Below are positions 50,596-59,344 of a stretch of 64,000 bases of DNA, in pieces. A program made the translations under genes and the position numbers. The DNA comes from an uncultured Steroidobacter sp. (GTDB lineage: Bacteria; Pseudomonadota; Gammaproteobacteria; Steroidobacterales; Steroidobacteraceae): the NCBI RefSeq assembly GCF_937958065.1, contig NZ_CALFXI010000051.1, positions 62,001-126,000 on the forward strand, written 5' to 3'. How positions within the stretch are numbered: the stretch's first letter is position 1; each line of letters starts with the position of its first letter. A model generated the notes under the pieces. The model saw only the letters and a list, made by a program, of their open reading frames with translations. It had not been told where the DNA came from and searched no databases.

Positions 50596-52653
50596 TCAGC
50601 AAGGCTGGCGCGATTGCAATAGTTCCGTCACGGCCGCGCCGAGCTCGGCCATGTTGAAGGGCTTGCGCAAGAGTCTGGCCGTGCCGAGCGCCGCTTCCAC
50701 CGCGGCACTGTCGGCATAGCCCGAGACGATCAGCACCGGCAGGCCCGGTTGCTTCAGCTGGGCCGCTTTGGCCAGCTCCGCGCCGTTCATGCCGGGCATG
50801 GCGAAATCGGCCAGCAGCAGATCGATACGCTGTGCGTCCAGCAGTACCAGCGCATCGACGCCATTATCCGTGTCCCGCACCTCGTAGCCCAGCGAGCGCA
50901 GCGACTCGGTCATGAATCGGCGCACCAGGCGGTCGTCATCGACGACCAGCACGGTGGCGCGCGTCTTTTCCGGTTCGGATTCCGATTGCGGCGCTTCGGA
51001 TGCAGCGGGCGGCGGCGCGGGTATCACCGCATCCGCGGGTGCGAGCGGCAGGATCAAACGAACCGTCGTGCCCTGGTGCATTTCGCTGTCGATGTGCAGG
51101 GAACCGCCCGATTCGCGAGCCACGGCGTAGACCTGCGAAAGTCCCAGGCCCGTGCCCTGTCCCACGGGCTTGGTCGTAAAGAAAGGCTCGATGGCCCGCG
51201 CTCGCACTTCTTCAGGCATGCCGACGCCGGTGTCGGTCACGGACAGCTGCACGTAGTCGCGCTTGGGCAGATCTCGATCCGCCGCGTTGGTCCGGCGGGC
51301 ACTGATGATGAGCTTGCCACCGGCGGGCATGGCGTCACGCGCATTCACGGCGAGGTTCAGCAGCGCCAGCTCGAGCTGATTCGCATCGCTCATGACCATG
51401 CGCGCATCCGGATCGAGCTGCATGCGCACCTCGATCGAAGGCCCGACCGACTGCCCGAGCAAACCGCTGATGCCCTGGAACAGCTGTTGCAGATCGACCG
51501 GTTCCACCGCCATGCGCTGGCTGCGCGAAAACGCCAGCAGTTGCGAAGCGAGCTTTGCGCCTCGCCGAGAGGCTTCGAGCGCGTTGTCCGCCAATCGACG
51601 CAGCCGTTCGTTGTCCTGCACTTTATTGCGGATCAGGTCGAGATTGCCGATCACTGCGGTGAGCAGATTGTTGAAGTCGTGCGCGATGCCGCCCGTGAGC
51701 TGTCCCACGGCTTCCATTTTCTGCGACTGGCGCAATGTTTCTTCGGCGCGGCGGCGCTCGGTCATGTCTCGCAGCACCAGCAGCACCAACGTGCCACCGA
51801 GTAGCAATGCGCCGGAGGCGGCCAGCGCCGCCGCGACCAACGACCAGGTCGTGGGTGCATCGATCGCGGTCGACGCCACAGCCAGGTGCGCCGACCATTG
51901 CGACCACGGCGACGTATGAAACGCCGTGTAGTTCTTCAGTCCTTCGTACGTGGTACCGGCATACAGCCCGCGCTTGCCGTCGCGAATCGCCTTGCGTACG
52001 AACTCGGTGGCCGGCGTGCCGACCCGAGTTTCGAAGTTGACGGTGCGTGCGACGAACTTGCCTTCTTGATCGACGACTGCGGCAGTCGTACCGGGCGCGG
52101 CTACTGCAGACAGCAGTTCCTGAAATGCCTGCGGTTCGATGCCCGCGCCGAGCACGTACTGCAGCTGACCACCGGTGCTGACGGGCGCGTAAACCCACGC
52201 CAGCGCTTCGGGTGGTGCAGTGATCGAGCCGGCCATGGGAGCTTCGCTGCGGCGGAGGTCGCGCAATGCCTGCGAGTGCGTTTGGTTGAGCGGCCCCGGC
52301 TCGCCAAACGGACGGCGCAGATCGAATAACTCCCGTGCGTTCCGTGCATCGATCAGAACGATCGTGCCCCACCCCGGATTCGCGCTCTTCGCGCGCTGCA
52401 CGCGCGAATAAAACTCCCGCAGATTGCCTTTGGCCAGGTCGACCGAGCTGGTCAGCACATTGAGCGCCGCCAGGTCACGGCGCAGCCGGCCGTCGACCAG
52501 CAGCGTCGCAATCTCGCTGCGCCCGAGCGTCTCGGTCTCGATGCGGGCTCGTTCAGCACGCAGGAAATAAAAAGCGCCGACTGCGACGAACACCACGGTG
52601 GGCAGCGTGGCGGCAACCCCCAGAGTGATCAGCGAGCGCCGGAAGAATCGCAT
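50596..52653 (-). CDS. Hybrid sensor histidine kinase with terminal receiver
   Basis: A 685-residue membrane protein. It has an N-terminal transmembrane helix, a periplasmic sensor domain (about 40-265, Cache-like), a second transmembrane helix (about 273-300), and HisKA with phosphoacceptor GGIAHDFNNLLTAV. HATPase motifs are NLAVNARDAMP, VTDTGVGMPEEV and GQGTGLGLSQVYA. The C-terminal receiver (about 565-680) has LLADFAMPGMNG (Asp acceptor), VSGYA and LLRKPF. There is no DNA-binding domain or partner regulator next to it, so its phosphorelay output is elsewhere. Confidence 0.94.
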   Translation of the reverse strand: MRFFRRSLITLGVAATLPTVVFVAVGAFYFLRAERARIETETLGRSEIATLLVDGRLRRDLAALNVLTSSVDLAKGNLREFYSRVQRAKSANPGWGTIVLIDARNARELFDLRRPFGEPGPLNQTHSQALRDLRRSEAPMAGSITAPPEALAWVYAPVSTGGQLQYVLGAGIEPQAFQELLSAVAAPGTTAAVVDQEGKFVARTVNFETRVGTPATEFVRKAIRDGKRGLYAGTTYEGLKNYTAFHTSPWSQWSAHLAVASTAIDAPTTWSLVAAALAASGALLLGGTLVLLVLRDMTERRRAEETLRQSQKMEAVGQLTGGIAHDFNNLLTAVIGNLDLIRNKVQDNERLRRLADNALEASRRGAKLASQLLAFSRSQRMAVEPVDLQQLFQGISGLLGQSVGPSIEVRMQLDPDARMVMSDANQLELALLNLAVNARDAMPAGGKLIISARRTNAADRDLPKRDYVQLSVTDTGVGMPEEVRARAIEPFFTTKPVGQGTGLGLSQVYAVARESGGSLHIDSEMHQGTTVRLILPLAPADAVIPAPPPAASEAPQSESEPEKTRATVLVVDDDRLVRRFMTESLRSLGYEVRDTDNGVDALVLLDAQRIDLLLADFAMPGMNGAELAKAAQLKQPGLPVLIVSGYADSAAVEAALGTARLLRKPFNMAELGAAVTELLQSRQPC

Positions 52654-52869
52654 TCGTTGTTCTCGTCCGGCCCAAAGGGTGTATTTTGCCTCGCGCCACC
52701 GTTATGAGATAGCTGTAGGCGATGCGCATCGGTCCGCGTAGGTAATCGACCGGGAGGGCGCTACGGGTAAATGCGCGGTCATGCTCAGGGGTTGGCGCTT
52801 TGACCTTGTTCCGAGAAATGGCAAAGTGACGACGCTATCCCTGGCCACCTCTGCTCCCGGTTTACCGCC

Positions 52870-53274
52870 ATGCAATCGCGCAAGCTGCACGGACTCATCG
52901 CCTTTGCCTTGTTCCTCGTGGCCGCGGTCGTTTATTCCGTCCTCTCGGGCAAGCCGGTCGACCTGTGGCGCGTGGCGCTGTGGAGCGTCATCGGCGTAGT
53001 TGGTTATGTGGGGCTGTCGCGATTGTTTGGCTTCGATCCACACCGCACGCGCATCGCTGCGTGCGCGCCGGCGTATATGCACTACGTGGATCGCTGGGAG
53101 CTGCGCCTGGGGCAGGCGACGCTGTCGATGCTCGGCGGCATCGTGGTCGCCGCTCGTTTATTCGATGCCGAACATTTCGTGACGGCGGTGGTGTGCGGCA
53201 CTTTGTCGGCCTGGACCTACTTTGCCTTTCGTTGGTACGTCGGCGGTTATCGCGCGACCGCCGCCGGCAAGTAA
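52870..53274 (+). CDS. Four-helix small membrane protein of unknown function
   Basis: A 134-residue protein with four hydrophobic segments (about 9-24, 31-48, 78-95, 105-122) and polar loops rich in Arg. No family is recognised. It is divergent from the hybrid kinase (about 216 bp apart) and convergent with the DUF5658 gene. Its ATG at 52870 gives an ordinary membrane N-terminus. Confidence 0.6.
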   Translation: MQSRKLHGLIAFALFLVAAVVYSVLSGKPVDLWRVALWSVIGVVGYVGLSRLFGFDPHRTRIAACAPAYMHYVDRWELRLGQATLSMLGGIVVAARLFDAEHFVTAVVCGTLSAWTYFAFRWYVGGYRATAAGK

Positions 53275-53285
53275 TCCAGCAAGAA

Positions 53286-53759
53286 TCAAATCATCAGGGG
53301 TGCGTTCGCGAGCAGATGCAGCTCGTACGTCACCAGCGCGACATAGCAGGCGACGACCAGGTACAGCAACAGCTCGCCTGGAAACAATCTGAACAGCTTC
53401 ATCCTCGCGCAAACCACCAGAACGGCGGCGCCCAGGCTGGTGAGTGTCAGCTTGACCGCGGCGAACCAGCCGATGTTATGCGGCACGAACAGCGCCATGA
53501 ACGGATTCACTTCGTTCGCGCCCTGCGCCATCAGCATCAGCGTCAGGACCCCATCCAGGCTCGACAAGCCAAGGATCAGCAACACCAGCGCCAGCACTCG
53601 GGGCGAGTGCCAATCGATGATGGTATAGACCCGATCGGTCGCCCGACGTCCGGCGCGACGGCGCGGGTTCAGTGCGCCACGCCAATATGCGGCAATGCTG
53701 TAGCGGCGGCGCTCGATGCCGCTGCGACGTTCGACGGGGACGCGTTCCGTTGCGTGCAT
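53286..53759 (-). CDS. DUF5658-like four-helix membrane protein
   Basis: A 157-residue protein with an Arg-rich cytoplasmic N-terminus (about residues 1-44) and four membrane segments. The second segment region has LSSLDGVLTLMLMAQGANEVN, then PFMAL and KLTLTSLGA, which match the DUF5658 pattern. Function is unknown. Confidence 0.68.
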   Translation of the reverse strand: MHATERVPVERRSGIERRRYSIAAYWRGALNPRRRAGRRATDRVYTIIDWHSPRVLALVLLILGLSSLDGVLTLMLMAQGANEVNPFMALFVPHNIGWFAAVKLTLTSLGAAVLVVCARMKLFRLFPGELLLYLVVACYVALVTYELHLLANAPLMI

Positions 53760-53973
53760 GGATGGATAGGCCTCGATTCGACTTCAGCGCGGTCAGTGTG
53801 CGCGAAGAGCGTGACGCGAGGGACCGAAGTTACCGTAATCAGCGCCGAACGGAGCCGCGAGCACGGCAACTTGTCGGGAAACTTATCAGAAAACACTCCG
53901 GGAGGCCGGTCCATGCGAGCGCGTGCCTGCAGGGGGATACAGTCGCGCAGTCCTCCCGGAGCGTGAGGCAGGA

Positions 53974-53997
53974 GGCACCATCCGAGCGGATGGTGCC
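53974..53997 (-). terminator. Hairpin after the 54008 gene
   Basis: A perfect 10-bp stem GGCACCATCC-GAGC-GGATGGTGCC, about 10 bp downstream of the stop of the minus-strand gene. No T tract follows, so it may be a weak terminator or an mRNA-stability element. Confidence 0.45.
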
Positions 53998-54007
53998 CAT
54001 CGTTCGA

Positions 54008-54364
54008 CTAACGAGAGGCGAGCTGCTCCGTCAGCGGCTTGCCGTTCAGCGAGATGACCGCGCCGCCGCGATCGACGATGCAGGTACCCCGGGCAACGTA
54101 CTTGCCGCTTTCCACACCCTTGGCGCTGACCACGATCTTGTAGGCGCGCGCGTGAATGCCGAGCGGGGCGTGTGCCGCTTCCTGTTTCTTGATCCTCACC
54201 GGCTGCTCCTTCGGCAGGCTGGAGGCGACGAAAGCGTTGATGCACGAATCCATCGCGGGATCGTCGTCGTGTGCCTGGGTAGCGAGCGGCGCGGCGAGCG
54301 CGCAGGTGGCGGCGGCCAACGACAGGGACTTGACGATACGGGTGCTGAGCTTGCTGCTGTTCAT
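54008..54364 (-). CDS. Small exported protein of unknown function
   Basis: A 118-residue protein. The signal peptide is cleaved around TQAHD (residues 29-32), leaving a mature part of about 87 residues with two Cys (SCINAF and GTCIVDRGG), possibly a disulfide. It resembles a small beta-rich periplasmic protein; no family is recognised. A stem-loop lies directly after the stop. The 240 bp beyond it toward the DUF5658 gene hold no gene. Confidence 0.62.
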   Translation of the reverse strand: MNSSKLSTRIVKSLSLAAATCALAAPLATQAHDDDPAMDSCINAFVASSLPKEQPVRIKKQEAAHAPLGIHARAYKIVVSAKGVESGKYVARGTCIVDRGGAVISLNGKPLTEQLASR

Positions 54365-54604
54365 GACGATGTCTCCAAAGGCGCTGATGAAAACTCACAT
54401 CCCCTGGAACGTTTCTTTATGGAATGGGTGCAATGTAGGGCGGCCGGCCCGAGCGCGACAAACGAGAAGATTTCATGCTGGCAGCAACCGCGCTCATGCG
54501 GCAGCCGCTGCGTGCAATCGAAGTGAAATGGAATAGAAACAAACGGCCGCACGTGTGCCGCCGCCGCTGCTGCAGCAGAATGCGTTCTCAAAATGCGTGC
54601 TGCA

Positions 54605-55492
54605 TCACGCCGCGATACTGAATTCTTCGATCAGCCACTCGGTGAGCGCTTTGACATTGGGTCGCTCTGCATCTTCCTTGCGCAGGATCAGGAAATAACT
54701 CTCGCCGGTCTCCAGCTCGCGATCGAACAGTTTCACCAGCGTGCCTTGCGCGAAACGCTCGTTGCCGAGGCGCGAGGAGACGAGCGCGACGCCGACTCCG
54801 TGCTCGGCCGCTTCCGCTGCGGTGTTCATGGAGTCGAAGCGCACGATGCTCTTGGGTCGCAGGTCGATGCCGAGCGTTTGCGCCCAGCGCTGCCAGCCGT
54901 CGCGACGCGCTTCGTGAATGATCAAGGTATGTTTGTTCAGGTCCTGCACCGTGTCGATCGGCACCCGCTGCAACAACGTCGGCGAGCAGGCCGGCACGAA
55001 CGTCTGCGAGAACAGTTTGTGACAGGCGTGATCGTGCGCCTCCTCCGGTGCCGCGCCGACGACGATGGACAGGTCCGCTTCGGCCGGATGCGACTGCAGC
55101 GGACCGGAGACCGTGTTGATATGTACGTCCGTATCCGGTCGTACTTCGAGAAACGACGGCAGGCGCGGCAACAGCATCTCGGTCGCGAAGAACGGCGGAA
55201 TGTGCAGACGAACCACGTCGCGGCCGTAACGAATGCGCAATTGTTCAGTGACTGCTTCGAGCCGCGCGAACACCGTCTCCAGGTGCTGGAAATAACTCGC
55301 GCCGGCTTCGGTCAGCGTCAACGAGCTCGGCCCGCGCTCGAACAGCGCGACGCCCAGCTGTTCCTCGAGCCCCTTGATCTGGTGGCTGACCGCGGACGGC
55401 GTGATGCACAGCTCCTCGGCGGCAGCCTTGAAGCTCAGGCGCATCGCGGCGACTTGAAAGGTCTTCAGAAACTTCAGCGAAGGCAGGCGCAT
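54605..55492 (-). CDS. LysR-family transcriptional regulator (GcvA-like)
   Basis: A 295-residue regulator. N-terminal winged HTH: LKFLKTFQVAAMRLSFKAA and EELCITPSAVSHQIKGLEEQ (residues about 6-65). The C-terminal periplasmic-binding-protein-like effector domain spans about 90-295. The HTH sequence most resembles the GcvA/AmpR branch. The gene is downstream of, and in the same direction as, the encapsulin operon, with a 218-bp gap; whether it regulates it is unknown. Confidence 0.91.
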   Translation of the reverse strand: MRLPSLKFLKTFQVAAMRLSFKAAAEELCITPSAVSHQIKGLEEQLGVALFERGPSSLTLTEAGASYFQHLETVFARLEAVTEQLRIRYGRDVVRLHIPPFFATEMLLPRLPSFLEVRPDTDVHINTVSGPLQSHPAEADLSIVVGAAPEEAHDHACHKLFSQTFVPACSPTLLQRVPIDTVQDLNKHTLIIHEARRDGWQRWAQTLGIDLRPKSIVRFDSMNTAAEAAEHGVGVALVSSRLGNERFAQGTLVKLFDRELETGESYFLILRKEDAERPNVKALTEWLIEEFSIAA

Positions 55493-55710
55493 GTTCGCAA
55501 GCCGCGGAACGGCGGCGGGTCAGGTCGAGACAGGATGTCACGCCTTCATGACAGCAATTACTGTGCCGGGTCGCGGGACTGGCGAATTCCGGTGCTCCGG
55601 CCGCCCTCGCCCAGCGCCGCCGCCCCACACGCAGGCAGCGCTGTCAGGTTGCGCGCAAAGAGAGTGCGGTCAAGGGTTTATGCCAGCCCTTGTCAATAAA
55701 TCGTCAGCGT

Positions 55711-56538
55711 TTATTTGGCCGGCTTCACCTCGACCGACGCGTACGTCAGCGGAACCGCAGCCTCCGGAGACAACACACGGAATGTGAAGCTCTGCTGCAG
55801 ATAGAGCAGCACCGAGGTGCTGGTATGGTCGAGATAACCCACCGAGAAATCCTGACCGACGATCAGCTCGAAATCGCCGCCGCGCAAGCTCATGACCACG
55901 GCGCCATCAACGGCCGGTGCCCACACGATCGGCCCGTCCACCAGCTCTCGTACGTGATTGATGATGGGGTAGCCACGCAAGGTGCTGCGAGTCAGCCCGG
56001 TGTAACAGCGAGGTCCAAGGGCGATGCCATACGGTCCGCTCACGCCTTCACTGCGCAATCGATGCGTCGCCTCCGCGACCACGTCGGGATAGGCGTCGTA
56101 GTCGTCCGGAATGGTCAGTCCATGGGTCGTGGCGGCGGGGAAGATGCCGTCGATATTGCCGGCCGGATACCCCTGGAACACGGCTCGATCCTCGGCGATC
56201 GCGGCGGCCCGGGCCGCGTTGCGAACCGAATCCAGGTCGGGATTGGTATCCCCGCGGCCGATCGCATCCAGTTCCTCGCGATCCACCTCGAATGGAATGC
56301 GGATTTCGATCAAAGCCAGCGACAGCCGCAGCCGGGACACCACGCCGTCCTGGATCGAAGGCGACAGGGTCCGCGTGCGTCCGGTCGAGACCGAGGAGCA
56401 GTTCCAGCCCAGCGGGCCTTTGAAATCCACCAGCCGGCGCGCGGCGAGCAAAGTCTTCAGCGTTCGAGTGGCCTCGGCGTCGATCTCCTTCCAGGCTTCC
56501 GTGGAGATCGGTGCGTGATCGCGTAACAGCTCGTTCAT
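55711..56538 (-). CDS. Family 1 encapsulin shell protein
   Basis: A 275-residue HK97-fold shell subunit. The N-terminus NELLRDHAPISTEAWKEID is the classic encapsulin/linocin opening, followed by DFKGPLGWNCSSVSTGR and YGIALGPRCYTGL, with the C-terminal strands FRVLSPEAAVPLT. These proteins assemble into icosahedral compartments that load cargo through a short C-terminal peptide. Its ATG overlaps the ferritin stop (ATGA), so the two are translated together. No other cargo gene is next to it. Confidence 0.93.
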   Translation of the reverse strand: MNELLRDHAPISTEAWKEIDAEATRTLKTLLAARRLVDFKGPLGWNCSSVSTGRTRTLSPSIQDGVVSRLRLSLALIEIRIPFEVDREELDAIGRGDTNPDLDSVRNAARAAAIAEDRAVFQGYPAGNIDGIFPAATTHGLTIPDDYDAYPDVVAEATHRLRSEGVSGPYGIALGPRCYTGLTRSTLRGYPIINHVRELVDGPIVWAPAVDGAVVMSLRGGDFELIVGQDFSVGYLDHTSTSVLLYLQQSFTFRVLSPEAAVPLTYASVEVKPAK

Positions 56539-56957
56539 GGGGTGCTTCCTGTTGCGTCGAACCGTGCCAGCTCGCGAATCGGGTTTTGCTGTTCACCTCG
56601 CAGACTGCCGATCCCCAGGCAGCCGTCGTTGGCGTCGCCGCCTTCGGCGCCGCCGTGCTCCGCCTCGTCCTCGATGTCCAGAACCGACTTCTCGGTGAAC
56701 AGATACGTGCGCAGGTGCTCGTCGAGCTTGGGGTCCTTGCGGCGCAGCCACTCCAGCACCATGGCGGCGTGCTCTTTTTCCTCATCGCGGTTGTGCGCCA
56801 GGATGCGTCTGAGCTCCTCGTCCGTGGCGGCGTCGATGCGCTGGTCGTACCAGTCGACCGCTTCCAGCTCTTCCATGAGCGAAGAGACGGCGCGATGACG
56901 GTCTATGGTCTCGGGGCGTAGCGCGGTGGCGCTCTCGTGCAAGGTTTCGCTAGCCAT
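56535..56957 (-). CDS. Encapsulated ferritin-like protein (encapsulin cargo)
   Basis: A 140-residue ferritin-like protein from ATG 56957. The two-helix iron-binding core has LMEELEAVDWYDQRID and RDEEKEHAAMVLEWLR; Glu32, Glu60 and His63 fit the metal-site spacing of EncFtn. The encapsulin loading signal CLGIGSLR is at residues 113-120. After it there are about 20 extra residues (GEQQNPIREL to the end), which is unusual because the loading peptide normally ends the protein. It oxidises and delivers iron into the shell by family precedent. Confidence 0.92.
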   Translation of the reverse strand: MASETLHESATALRPETIDRHRAVSSLMEELEAVDWYDQRIDAATDEELRRILAHNRDEEKEHAAMVLEWLRRKDPKLDEHLRTYLFTEKSVLDIEDEAEHGGAEGGDANDGCLGIGSLRGEQQNPIRELARFDATGSTP

Positions 56958-57103
56958 GGCTCGATGAATGCGAGGTGTTTGCGGGTACGTCAAACCAGTA
57001 CGCATGAACCCGCCCGCGGTTCCGACTAGTCATCACGCCTTCTTCACGATTTGAGCAGGATTCTGGCTTGCGTTTGGGGCGGCGCATCCACTATTACTGC
57101 CCG

Positions 57104-59344
57104 GTGTTCGAGCGGCTCTTCACTCATCCCCTCTGGGCGTATCGAACCGGCACGTTTGCATTTGCGAGCGCCTGGCCGATAGGGCTGCTCGTTACTTCGA
57201 TTCTGGTGGCCAGCGCGCTGGTGGCCTGGTCGCTGTGGCGGCGGCGCGCGCTGGGCTGGCGATTGCTGTGGCCGGTCGGTGTTCTGCAGACGCTGTTGCT
57301 GGCGCTGGTCCTGTGCCTGTTGTGGCGTCCCGTGCTGAATGTCGAGCGGGTGCGCGATCGCGAGAACGAGCTGGCCGTCGCCATCGATGCTTCCGCCAGC
57401 ATGGCGTACGGGGAAGCCGGGCGCTCGCGCTTGCAGGAAGTGGCCGCCGCCTTGCAGAACGGCACCATGCAGCGGCTGGAGAAAACCTTCGCCGTGCGCA
57501 TGTTCGGCTTCGCGCAAACCACGACGCCGCTGAACGACCTGGAAGCGATGCCGCCGCCCGGCCGCCAGACGCGCATCGGTGATGCGCTCCATCAAGTGTT
57601 GCAAAGTGCAGGCAGCGCGCCCCTTGCCGGCGTGATCCTGTTCAGCGACGGCGCGGAGAATGGCGACACGTTGAGCGAAGAGCGCCTCGCCGAAATTGCA
57701 TCCTATGGCGTGCCCGTGCATACCGTCGGCCTCGGTCCGGAGCGGGTGACCGACGATCTGGAGCTGGAGCGGGTCGAAGTGGCCGGGTCGGCGCCCGCCG
57801 GCTCGACCATCGATGCGCAGATCAGCATCCGGCACAACGGCGCGTCGCAAGCGCGACTGCGCGTTTACGATCGCGACAACCTGGTCGCCGCCCGCGACGT
57901 GAAGCTGCGGCCCGATGCGGCCACCACCCAGCTTTCGCTGGATCTGCCCGCCGGCCAGGCCGGCACGCATGAATTGCGCTTCGTACTCGACCCGCTGCAG
58001 GGCGAGCGCAACGTGGTCAACAACTCGCGCACCCAGGTAGTCAATGTGCCCGCCGCCCGCCGCGGCATTCTGTACGTCGAAGGCGAGCCGCGCTGGGAAT
58101 ATAAATTCCTGCGTCGGGCGGTGGACCACGATCGCGCGTTGCGTGTCGCCAGTGTGGTTCGGACCACGCCGAACAAGCAGTATCGCCAGGGCGTGAATTC
58201 GCCGGACGAGCTGGCCGATGGTTTCCCCTCCGATCCGGCCAAGCTGTTCGGTTATGACGCAGTCATCATCGGCAGTTATGAAGCGGCCGGCCTGCGCGCC
58301 GAGCAACACCGGATGCTGAAGGACTTCGTCGACAAGCGCGGCGGCACCGTGTTGATGCTGGCGGGCCGTTATGGATTGTCGGCCGGCGGATGGCAGAACG
58401 CGCCGCTCGCGCAAACGCTGCCGGTGCAGCTCACCGGCCGGCAAGCGACGCAGTTCGTTCAGCGTCCCGGGCAAGCGATGCTGACCCTGTACGGCGCCGA
58501 GTCGCCCATTCCCCGACTCGATATCGATCCGCGCAAGAATCTGGAGCGTTGGAAAAAACTGCCGCCGCTGGCCGATTATCAGTCGCTCGGCCGGCTCAAG
58601 CCGGGTGCGATCGTGCTGCTCGAAGCGAACGGGGAAGGCGGACGTGCACCATTGTTGATGTGGCAGCACTACGGTCGCGGCGCTGCGTACGTGCTCGCGA
58701 CCGCCAGCACCCTGCGTTGGCAAATGCGCATGCCGTCCGAGGATCAAAGTCACGAAATGTTCTGGCGCCAGCTGTTGCACGCCATTTCATCGACCGCGCC
58801 CGCCCGGGTCACCCTGAACGGCGAGCGCAGCGTGTATGAAGACGAGCGCACCGTGCGGCTGGAAGCCGAAGTGCGCGACGAGCGCTTCGAACCCGTCAGC
58901 GATGCCACGGTCGAACTGGAGGTGGCGCCTGAACGCGACGCGCCGTTCAAGCAGCTCATGCAACCCTCCGGGCAGAGCGATGGCCGCTACACGGCGACCA
59001 TCGATGCCGCGTCCGCTGGCCTGTATCGGATCGAGATGACCGCACGCGCAGGAGACAAAGAAGTCGGCTCGGCCGTGACGCACGTTCTGCGCAACGACGG
59101 CGTGGCCGAGCATTTCGCCACTTATCAGCATCGCGACCTGCTGGAACGGATTGCGAAGGTCACCGGCGGACGTTACTGGCCGTTGCGCGAGCTCGATGGC
59201 CTGGCGGGCGCCATTCCTTATTCCAAGGCCGGCATCGTCGAGCGCCAGACCCTGGATCTGTGGAACCTGCCCATCGTGTTCCTCGTGCTGCTGGCGCTGA
59301 AGCTGGGCGAGTGGTTGCTCCGATTGCGATGGGGGCGGCTGTGA
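57104..59344 (+). CDS. vWA-domain membrane protein of the MoxR cluster
   Basis: A 746-residue protein. Start GTG 57104 (read MFERLFTHPLW) matches the family's opening. Two transmembrane helices (about 25-42, 58-75) are followed by a vWA domain with intact MIDAS motif AIDASASMAYG and VILFSDGAENGD. A glutamine-amidotransferase-like domain (about 365-440, LFGYDAVIIGSYEA) and beta domains follow. A C-terminal transmembrane helix lies near 720-740. Such proteins are typical companions of MoxR/DUF58 genes and probably present substrates or form the membrane base of the complex. Overlaps the next gene by 4 nt. Confidence 0.85.
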   Translation: MFERLFTHPLWAYRTGTFAFASAWPIGLLVTSILVASALVAWSLWRRRALGWRLLWPVGVLQTLLLALVLCLLWRPVLNVERVRDRENELAVAIDASASMAYGEAGRSRLQEVAAALQNGTMQRLEKTFAVRMFGFAQTTTPLNDLEAMPPPGRQTRIGDALHQVLQSAGSAPLAGVILFSDGAENGDTLSEERLAEIASYGVPVHTVGLGPERVTDDLELERVEVAGSAPAGSTIDAQISIRHNGASQARLRVYDRDNLVAARDVKLRPDAATTQLSLDLPAGQAGTHELRFVLDPLQGERNVVNNSRTQVVNVPAARRGILYVEGEPRWEYKFLRRAVDHDRALRVASVVRTTPNKQYRQGVNSPDELADGFPSDPAKLFGYDAVIIGSYEAAGLRAEQHRMLKDFVDKRGGTVLMLAGRYGLSAGGWQNAPLAQTLPVQLTGRQATQFVQRPGQAMLTLYGAESPIPRLDIDPRKNLERWKKLPPLADYQSLGRLKPGAIVLLEANGEGGRAPLLMWQHYGRGAAYVLATASTLRWQMRMPSEDQSHEMFWRQLLHAISSTAPARVTLNGERSVYEDERTVRLEAEVRDERFEPVSDATVELEVAPERDAPFKQLMQPSGQSDGRYTATIDAASAGLYRIEMTARAGDKEVGSAVTHVLRNDGVAEHFATYQHRDLLERIAKVTGGRYWPLRELDGLAGAIPYSKAGIVERQTLDLWNLPIVFLVLLALKLGEWLLRLRWGRL

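Noticed and set aside
54605..56957. LysR regulator as a proven controller of the encapsulin operon
   Set aside because: It is downstream on the same strand with a 218-bp gap, not divergent; nothing in the sequence shows a regulatory link.
57044..58780. 578-codon minus-strand frame opposite the vWA gene
   Set aside because: Antisense to an intact gene with domain support; composition typical of a shadow frame.
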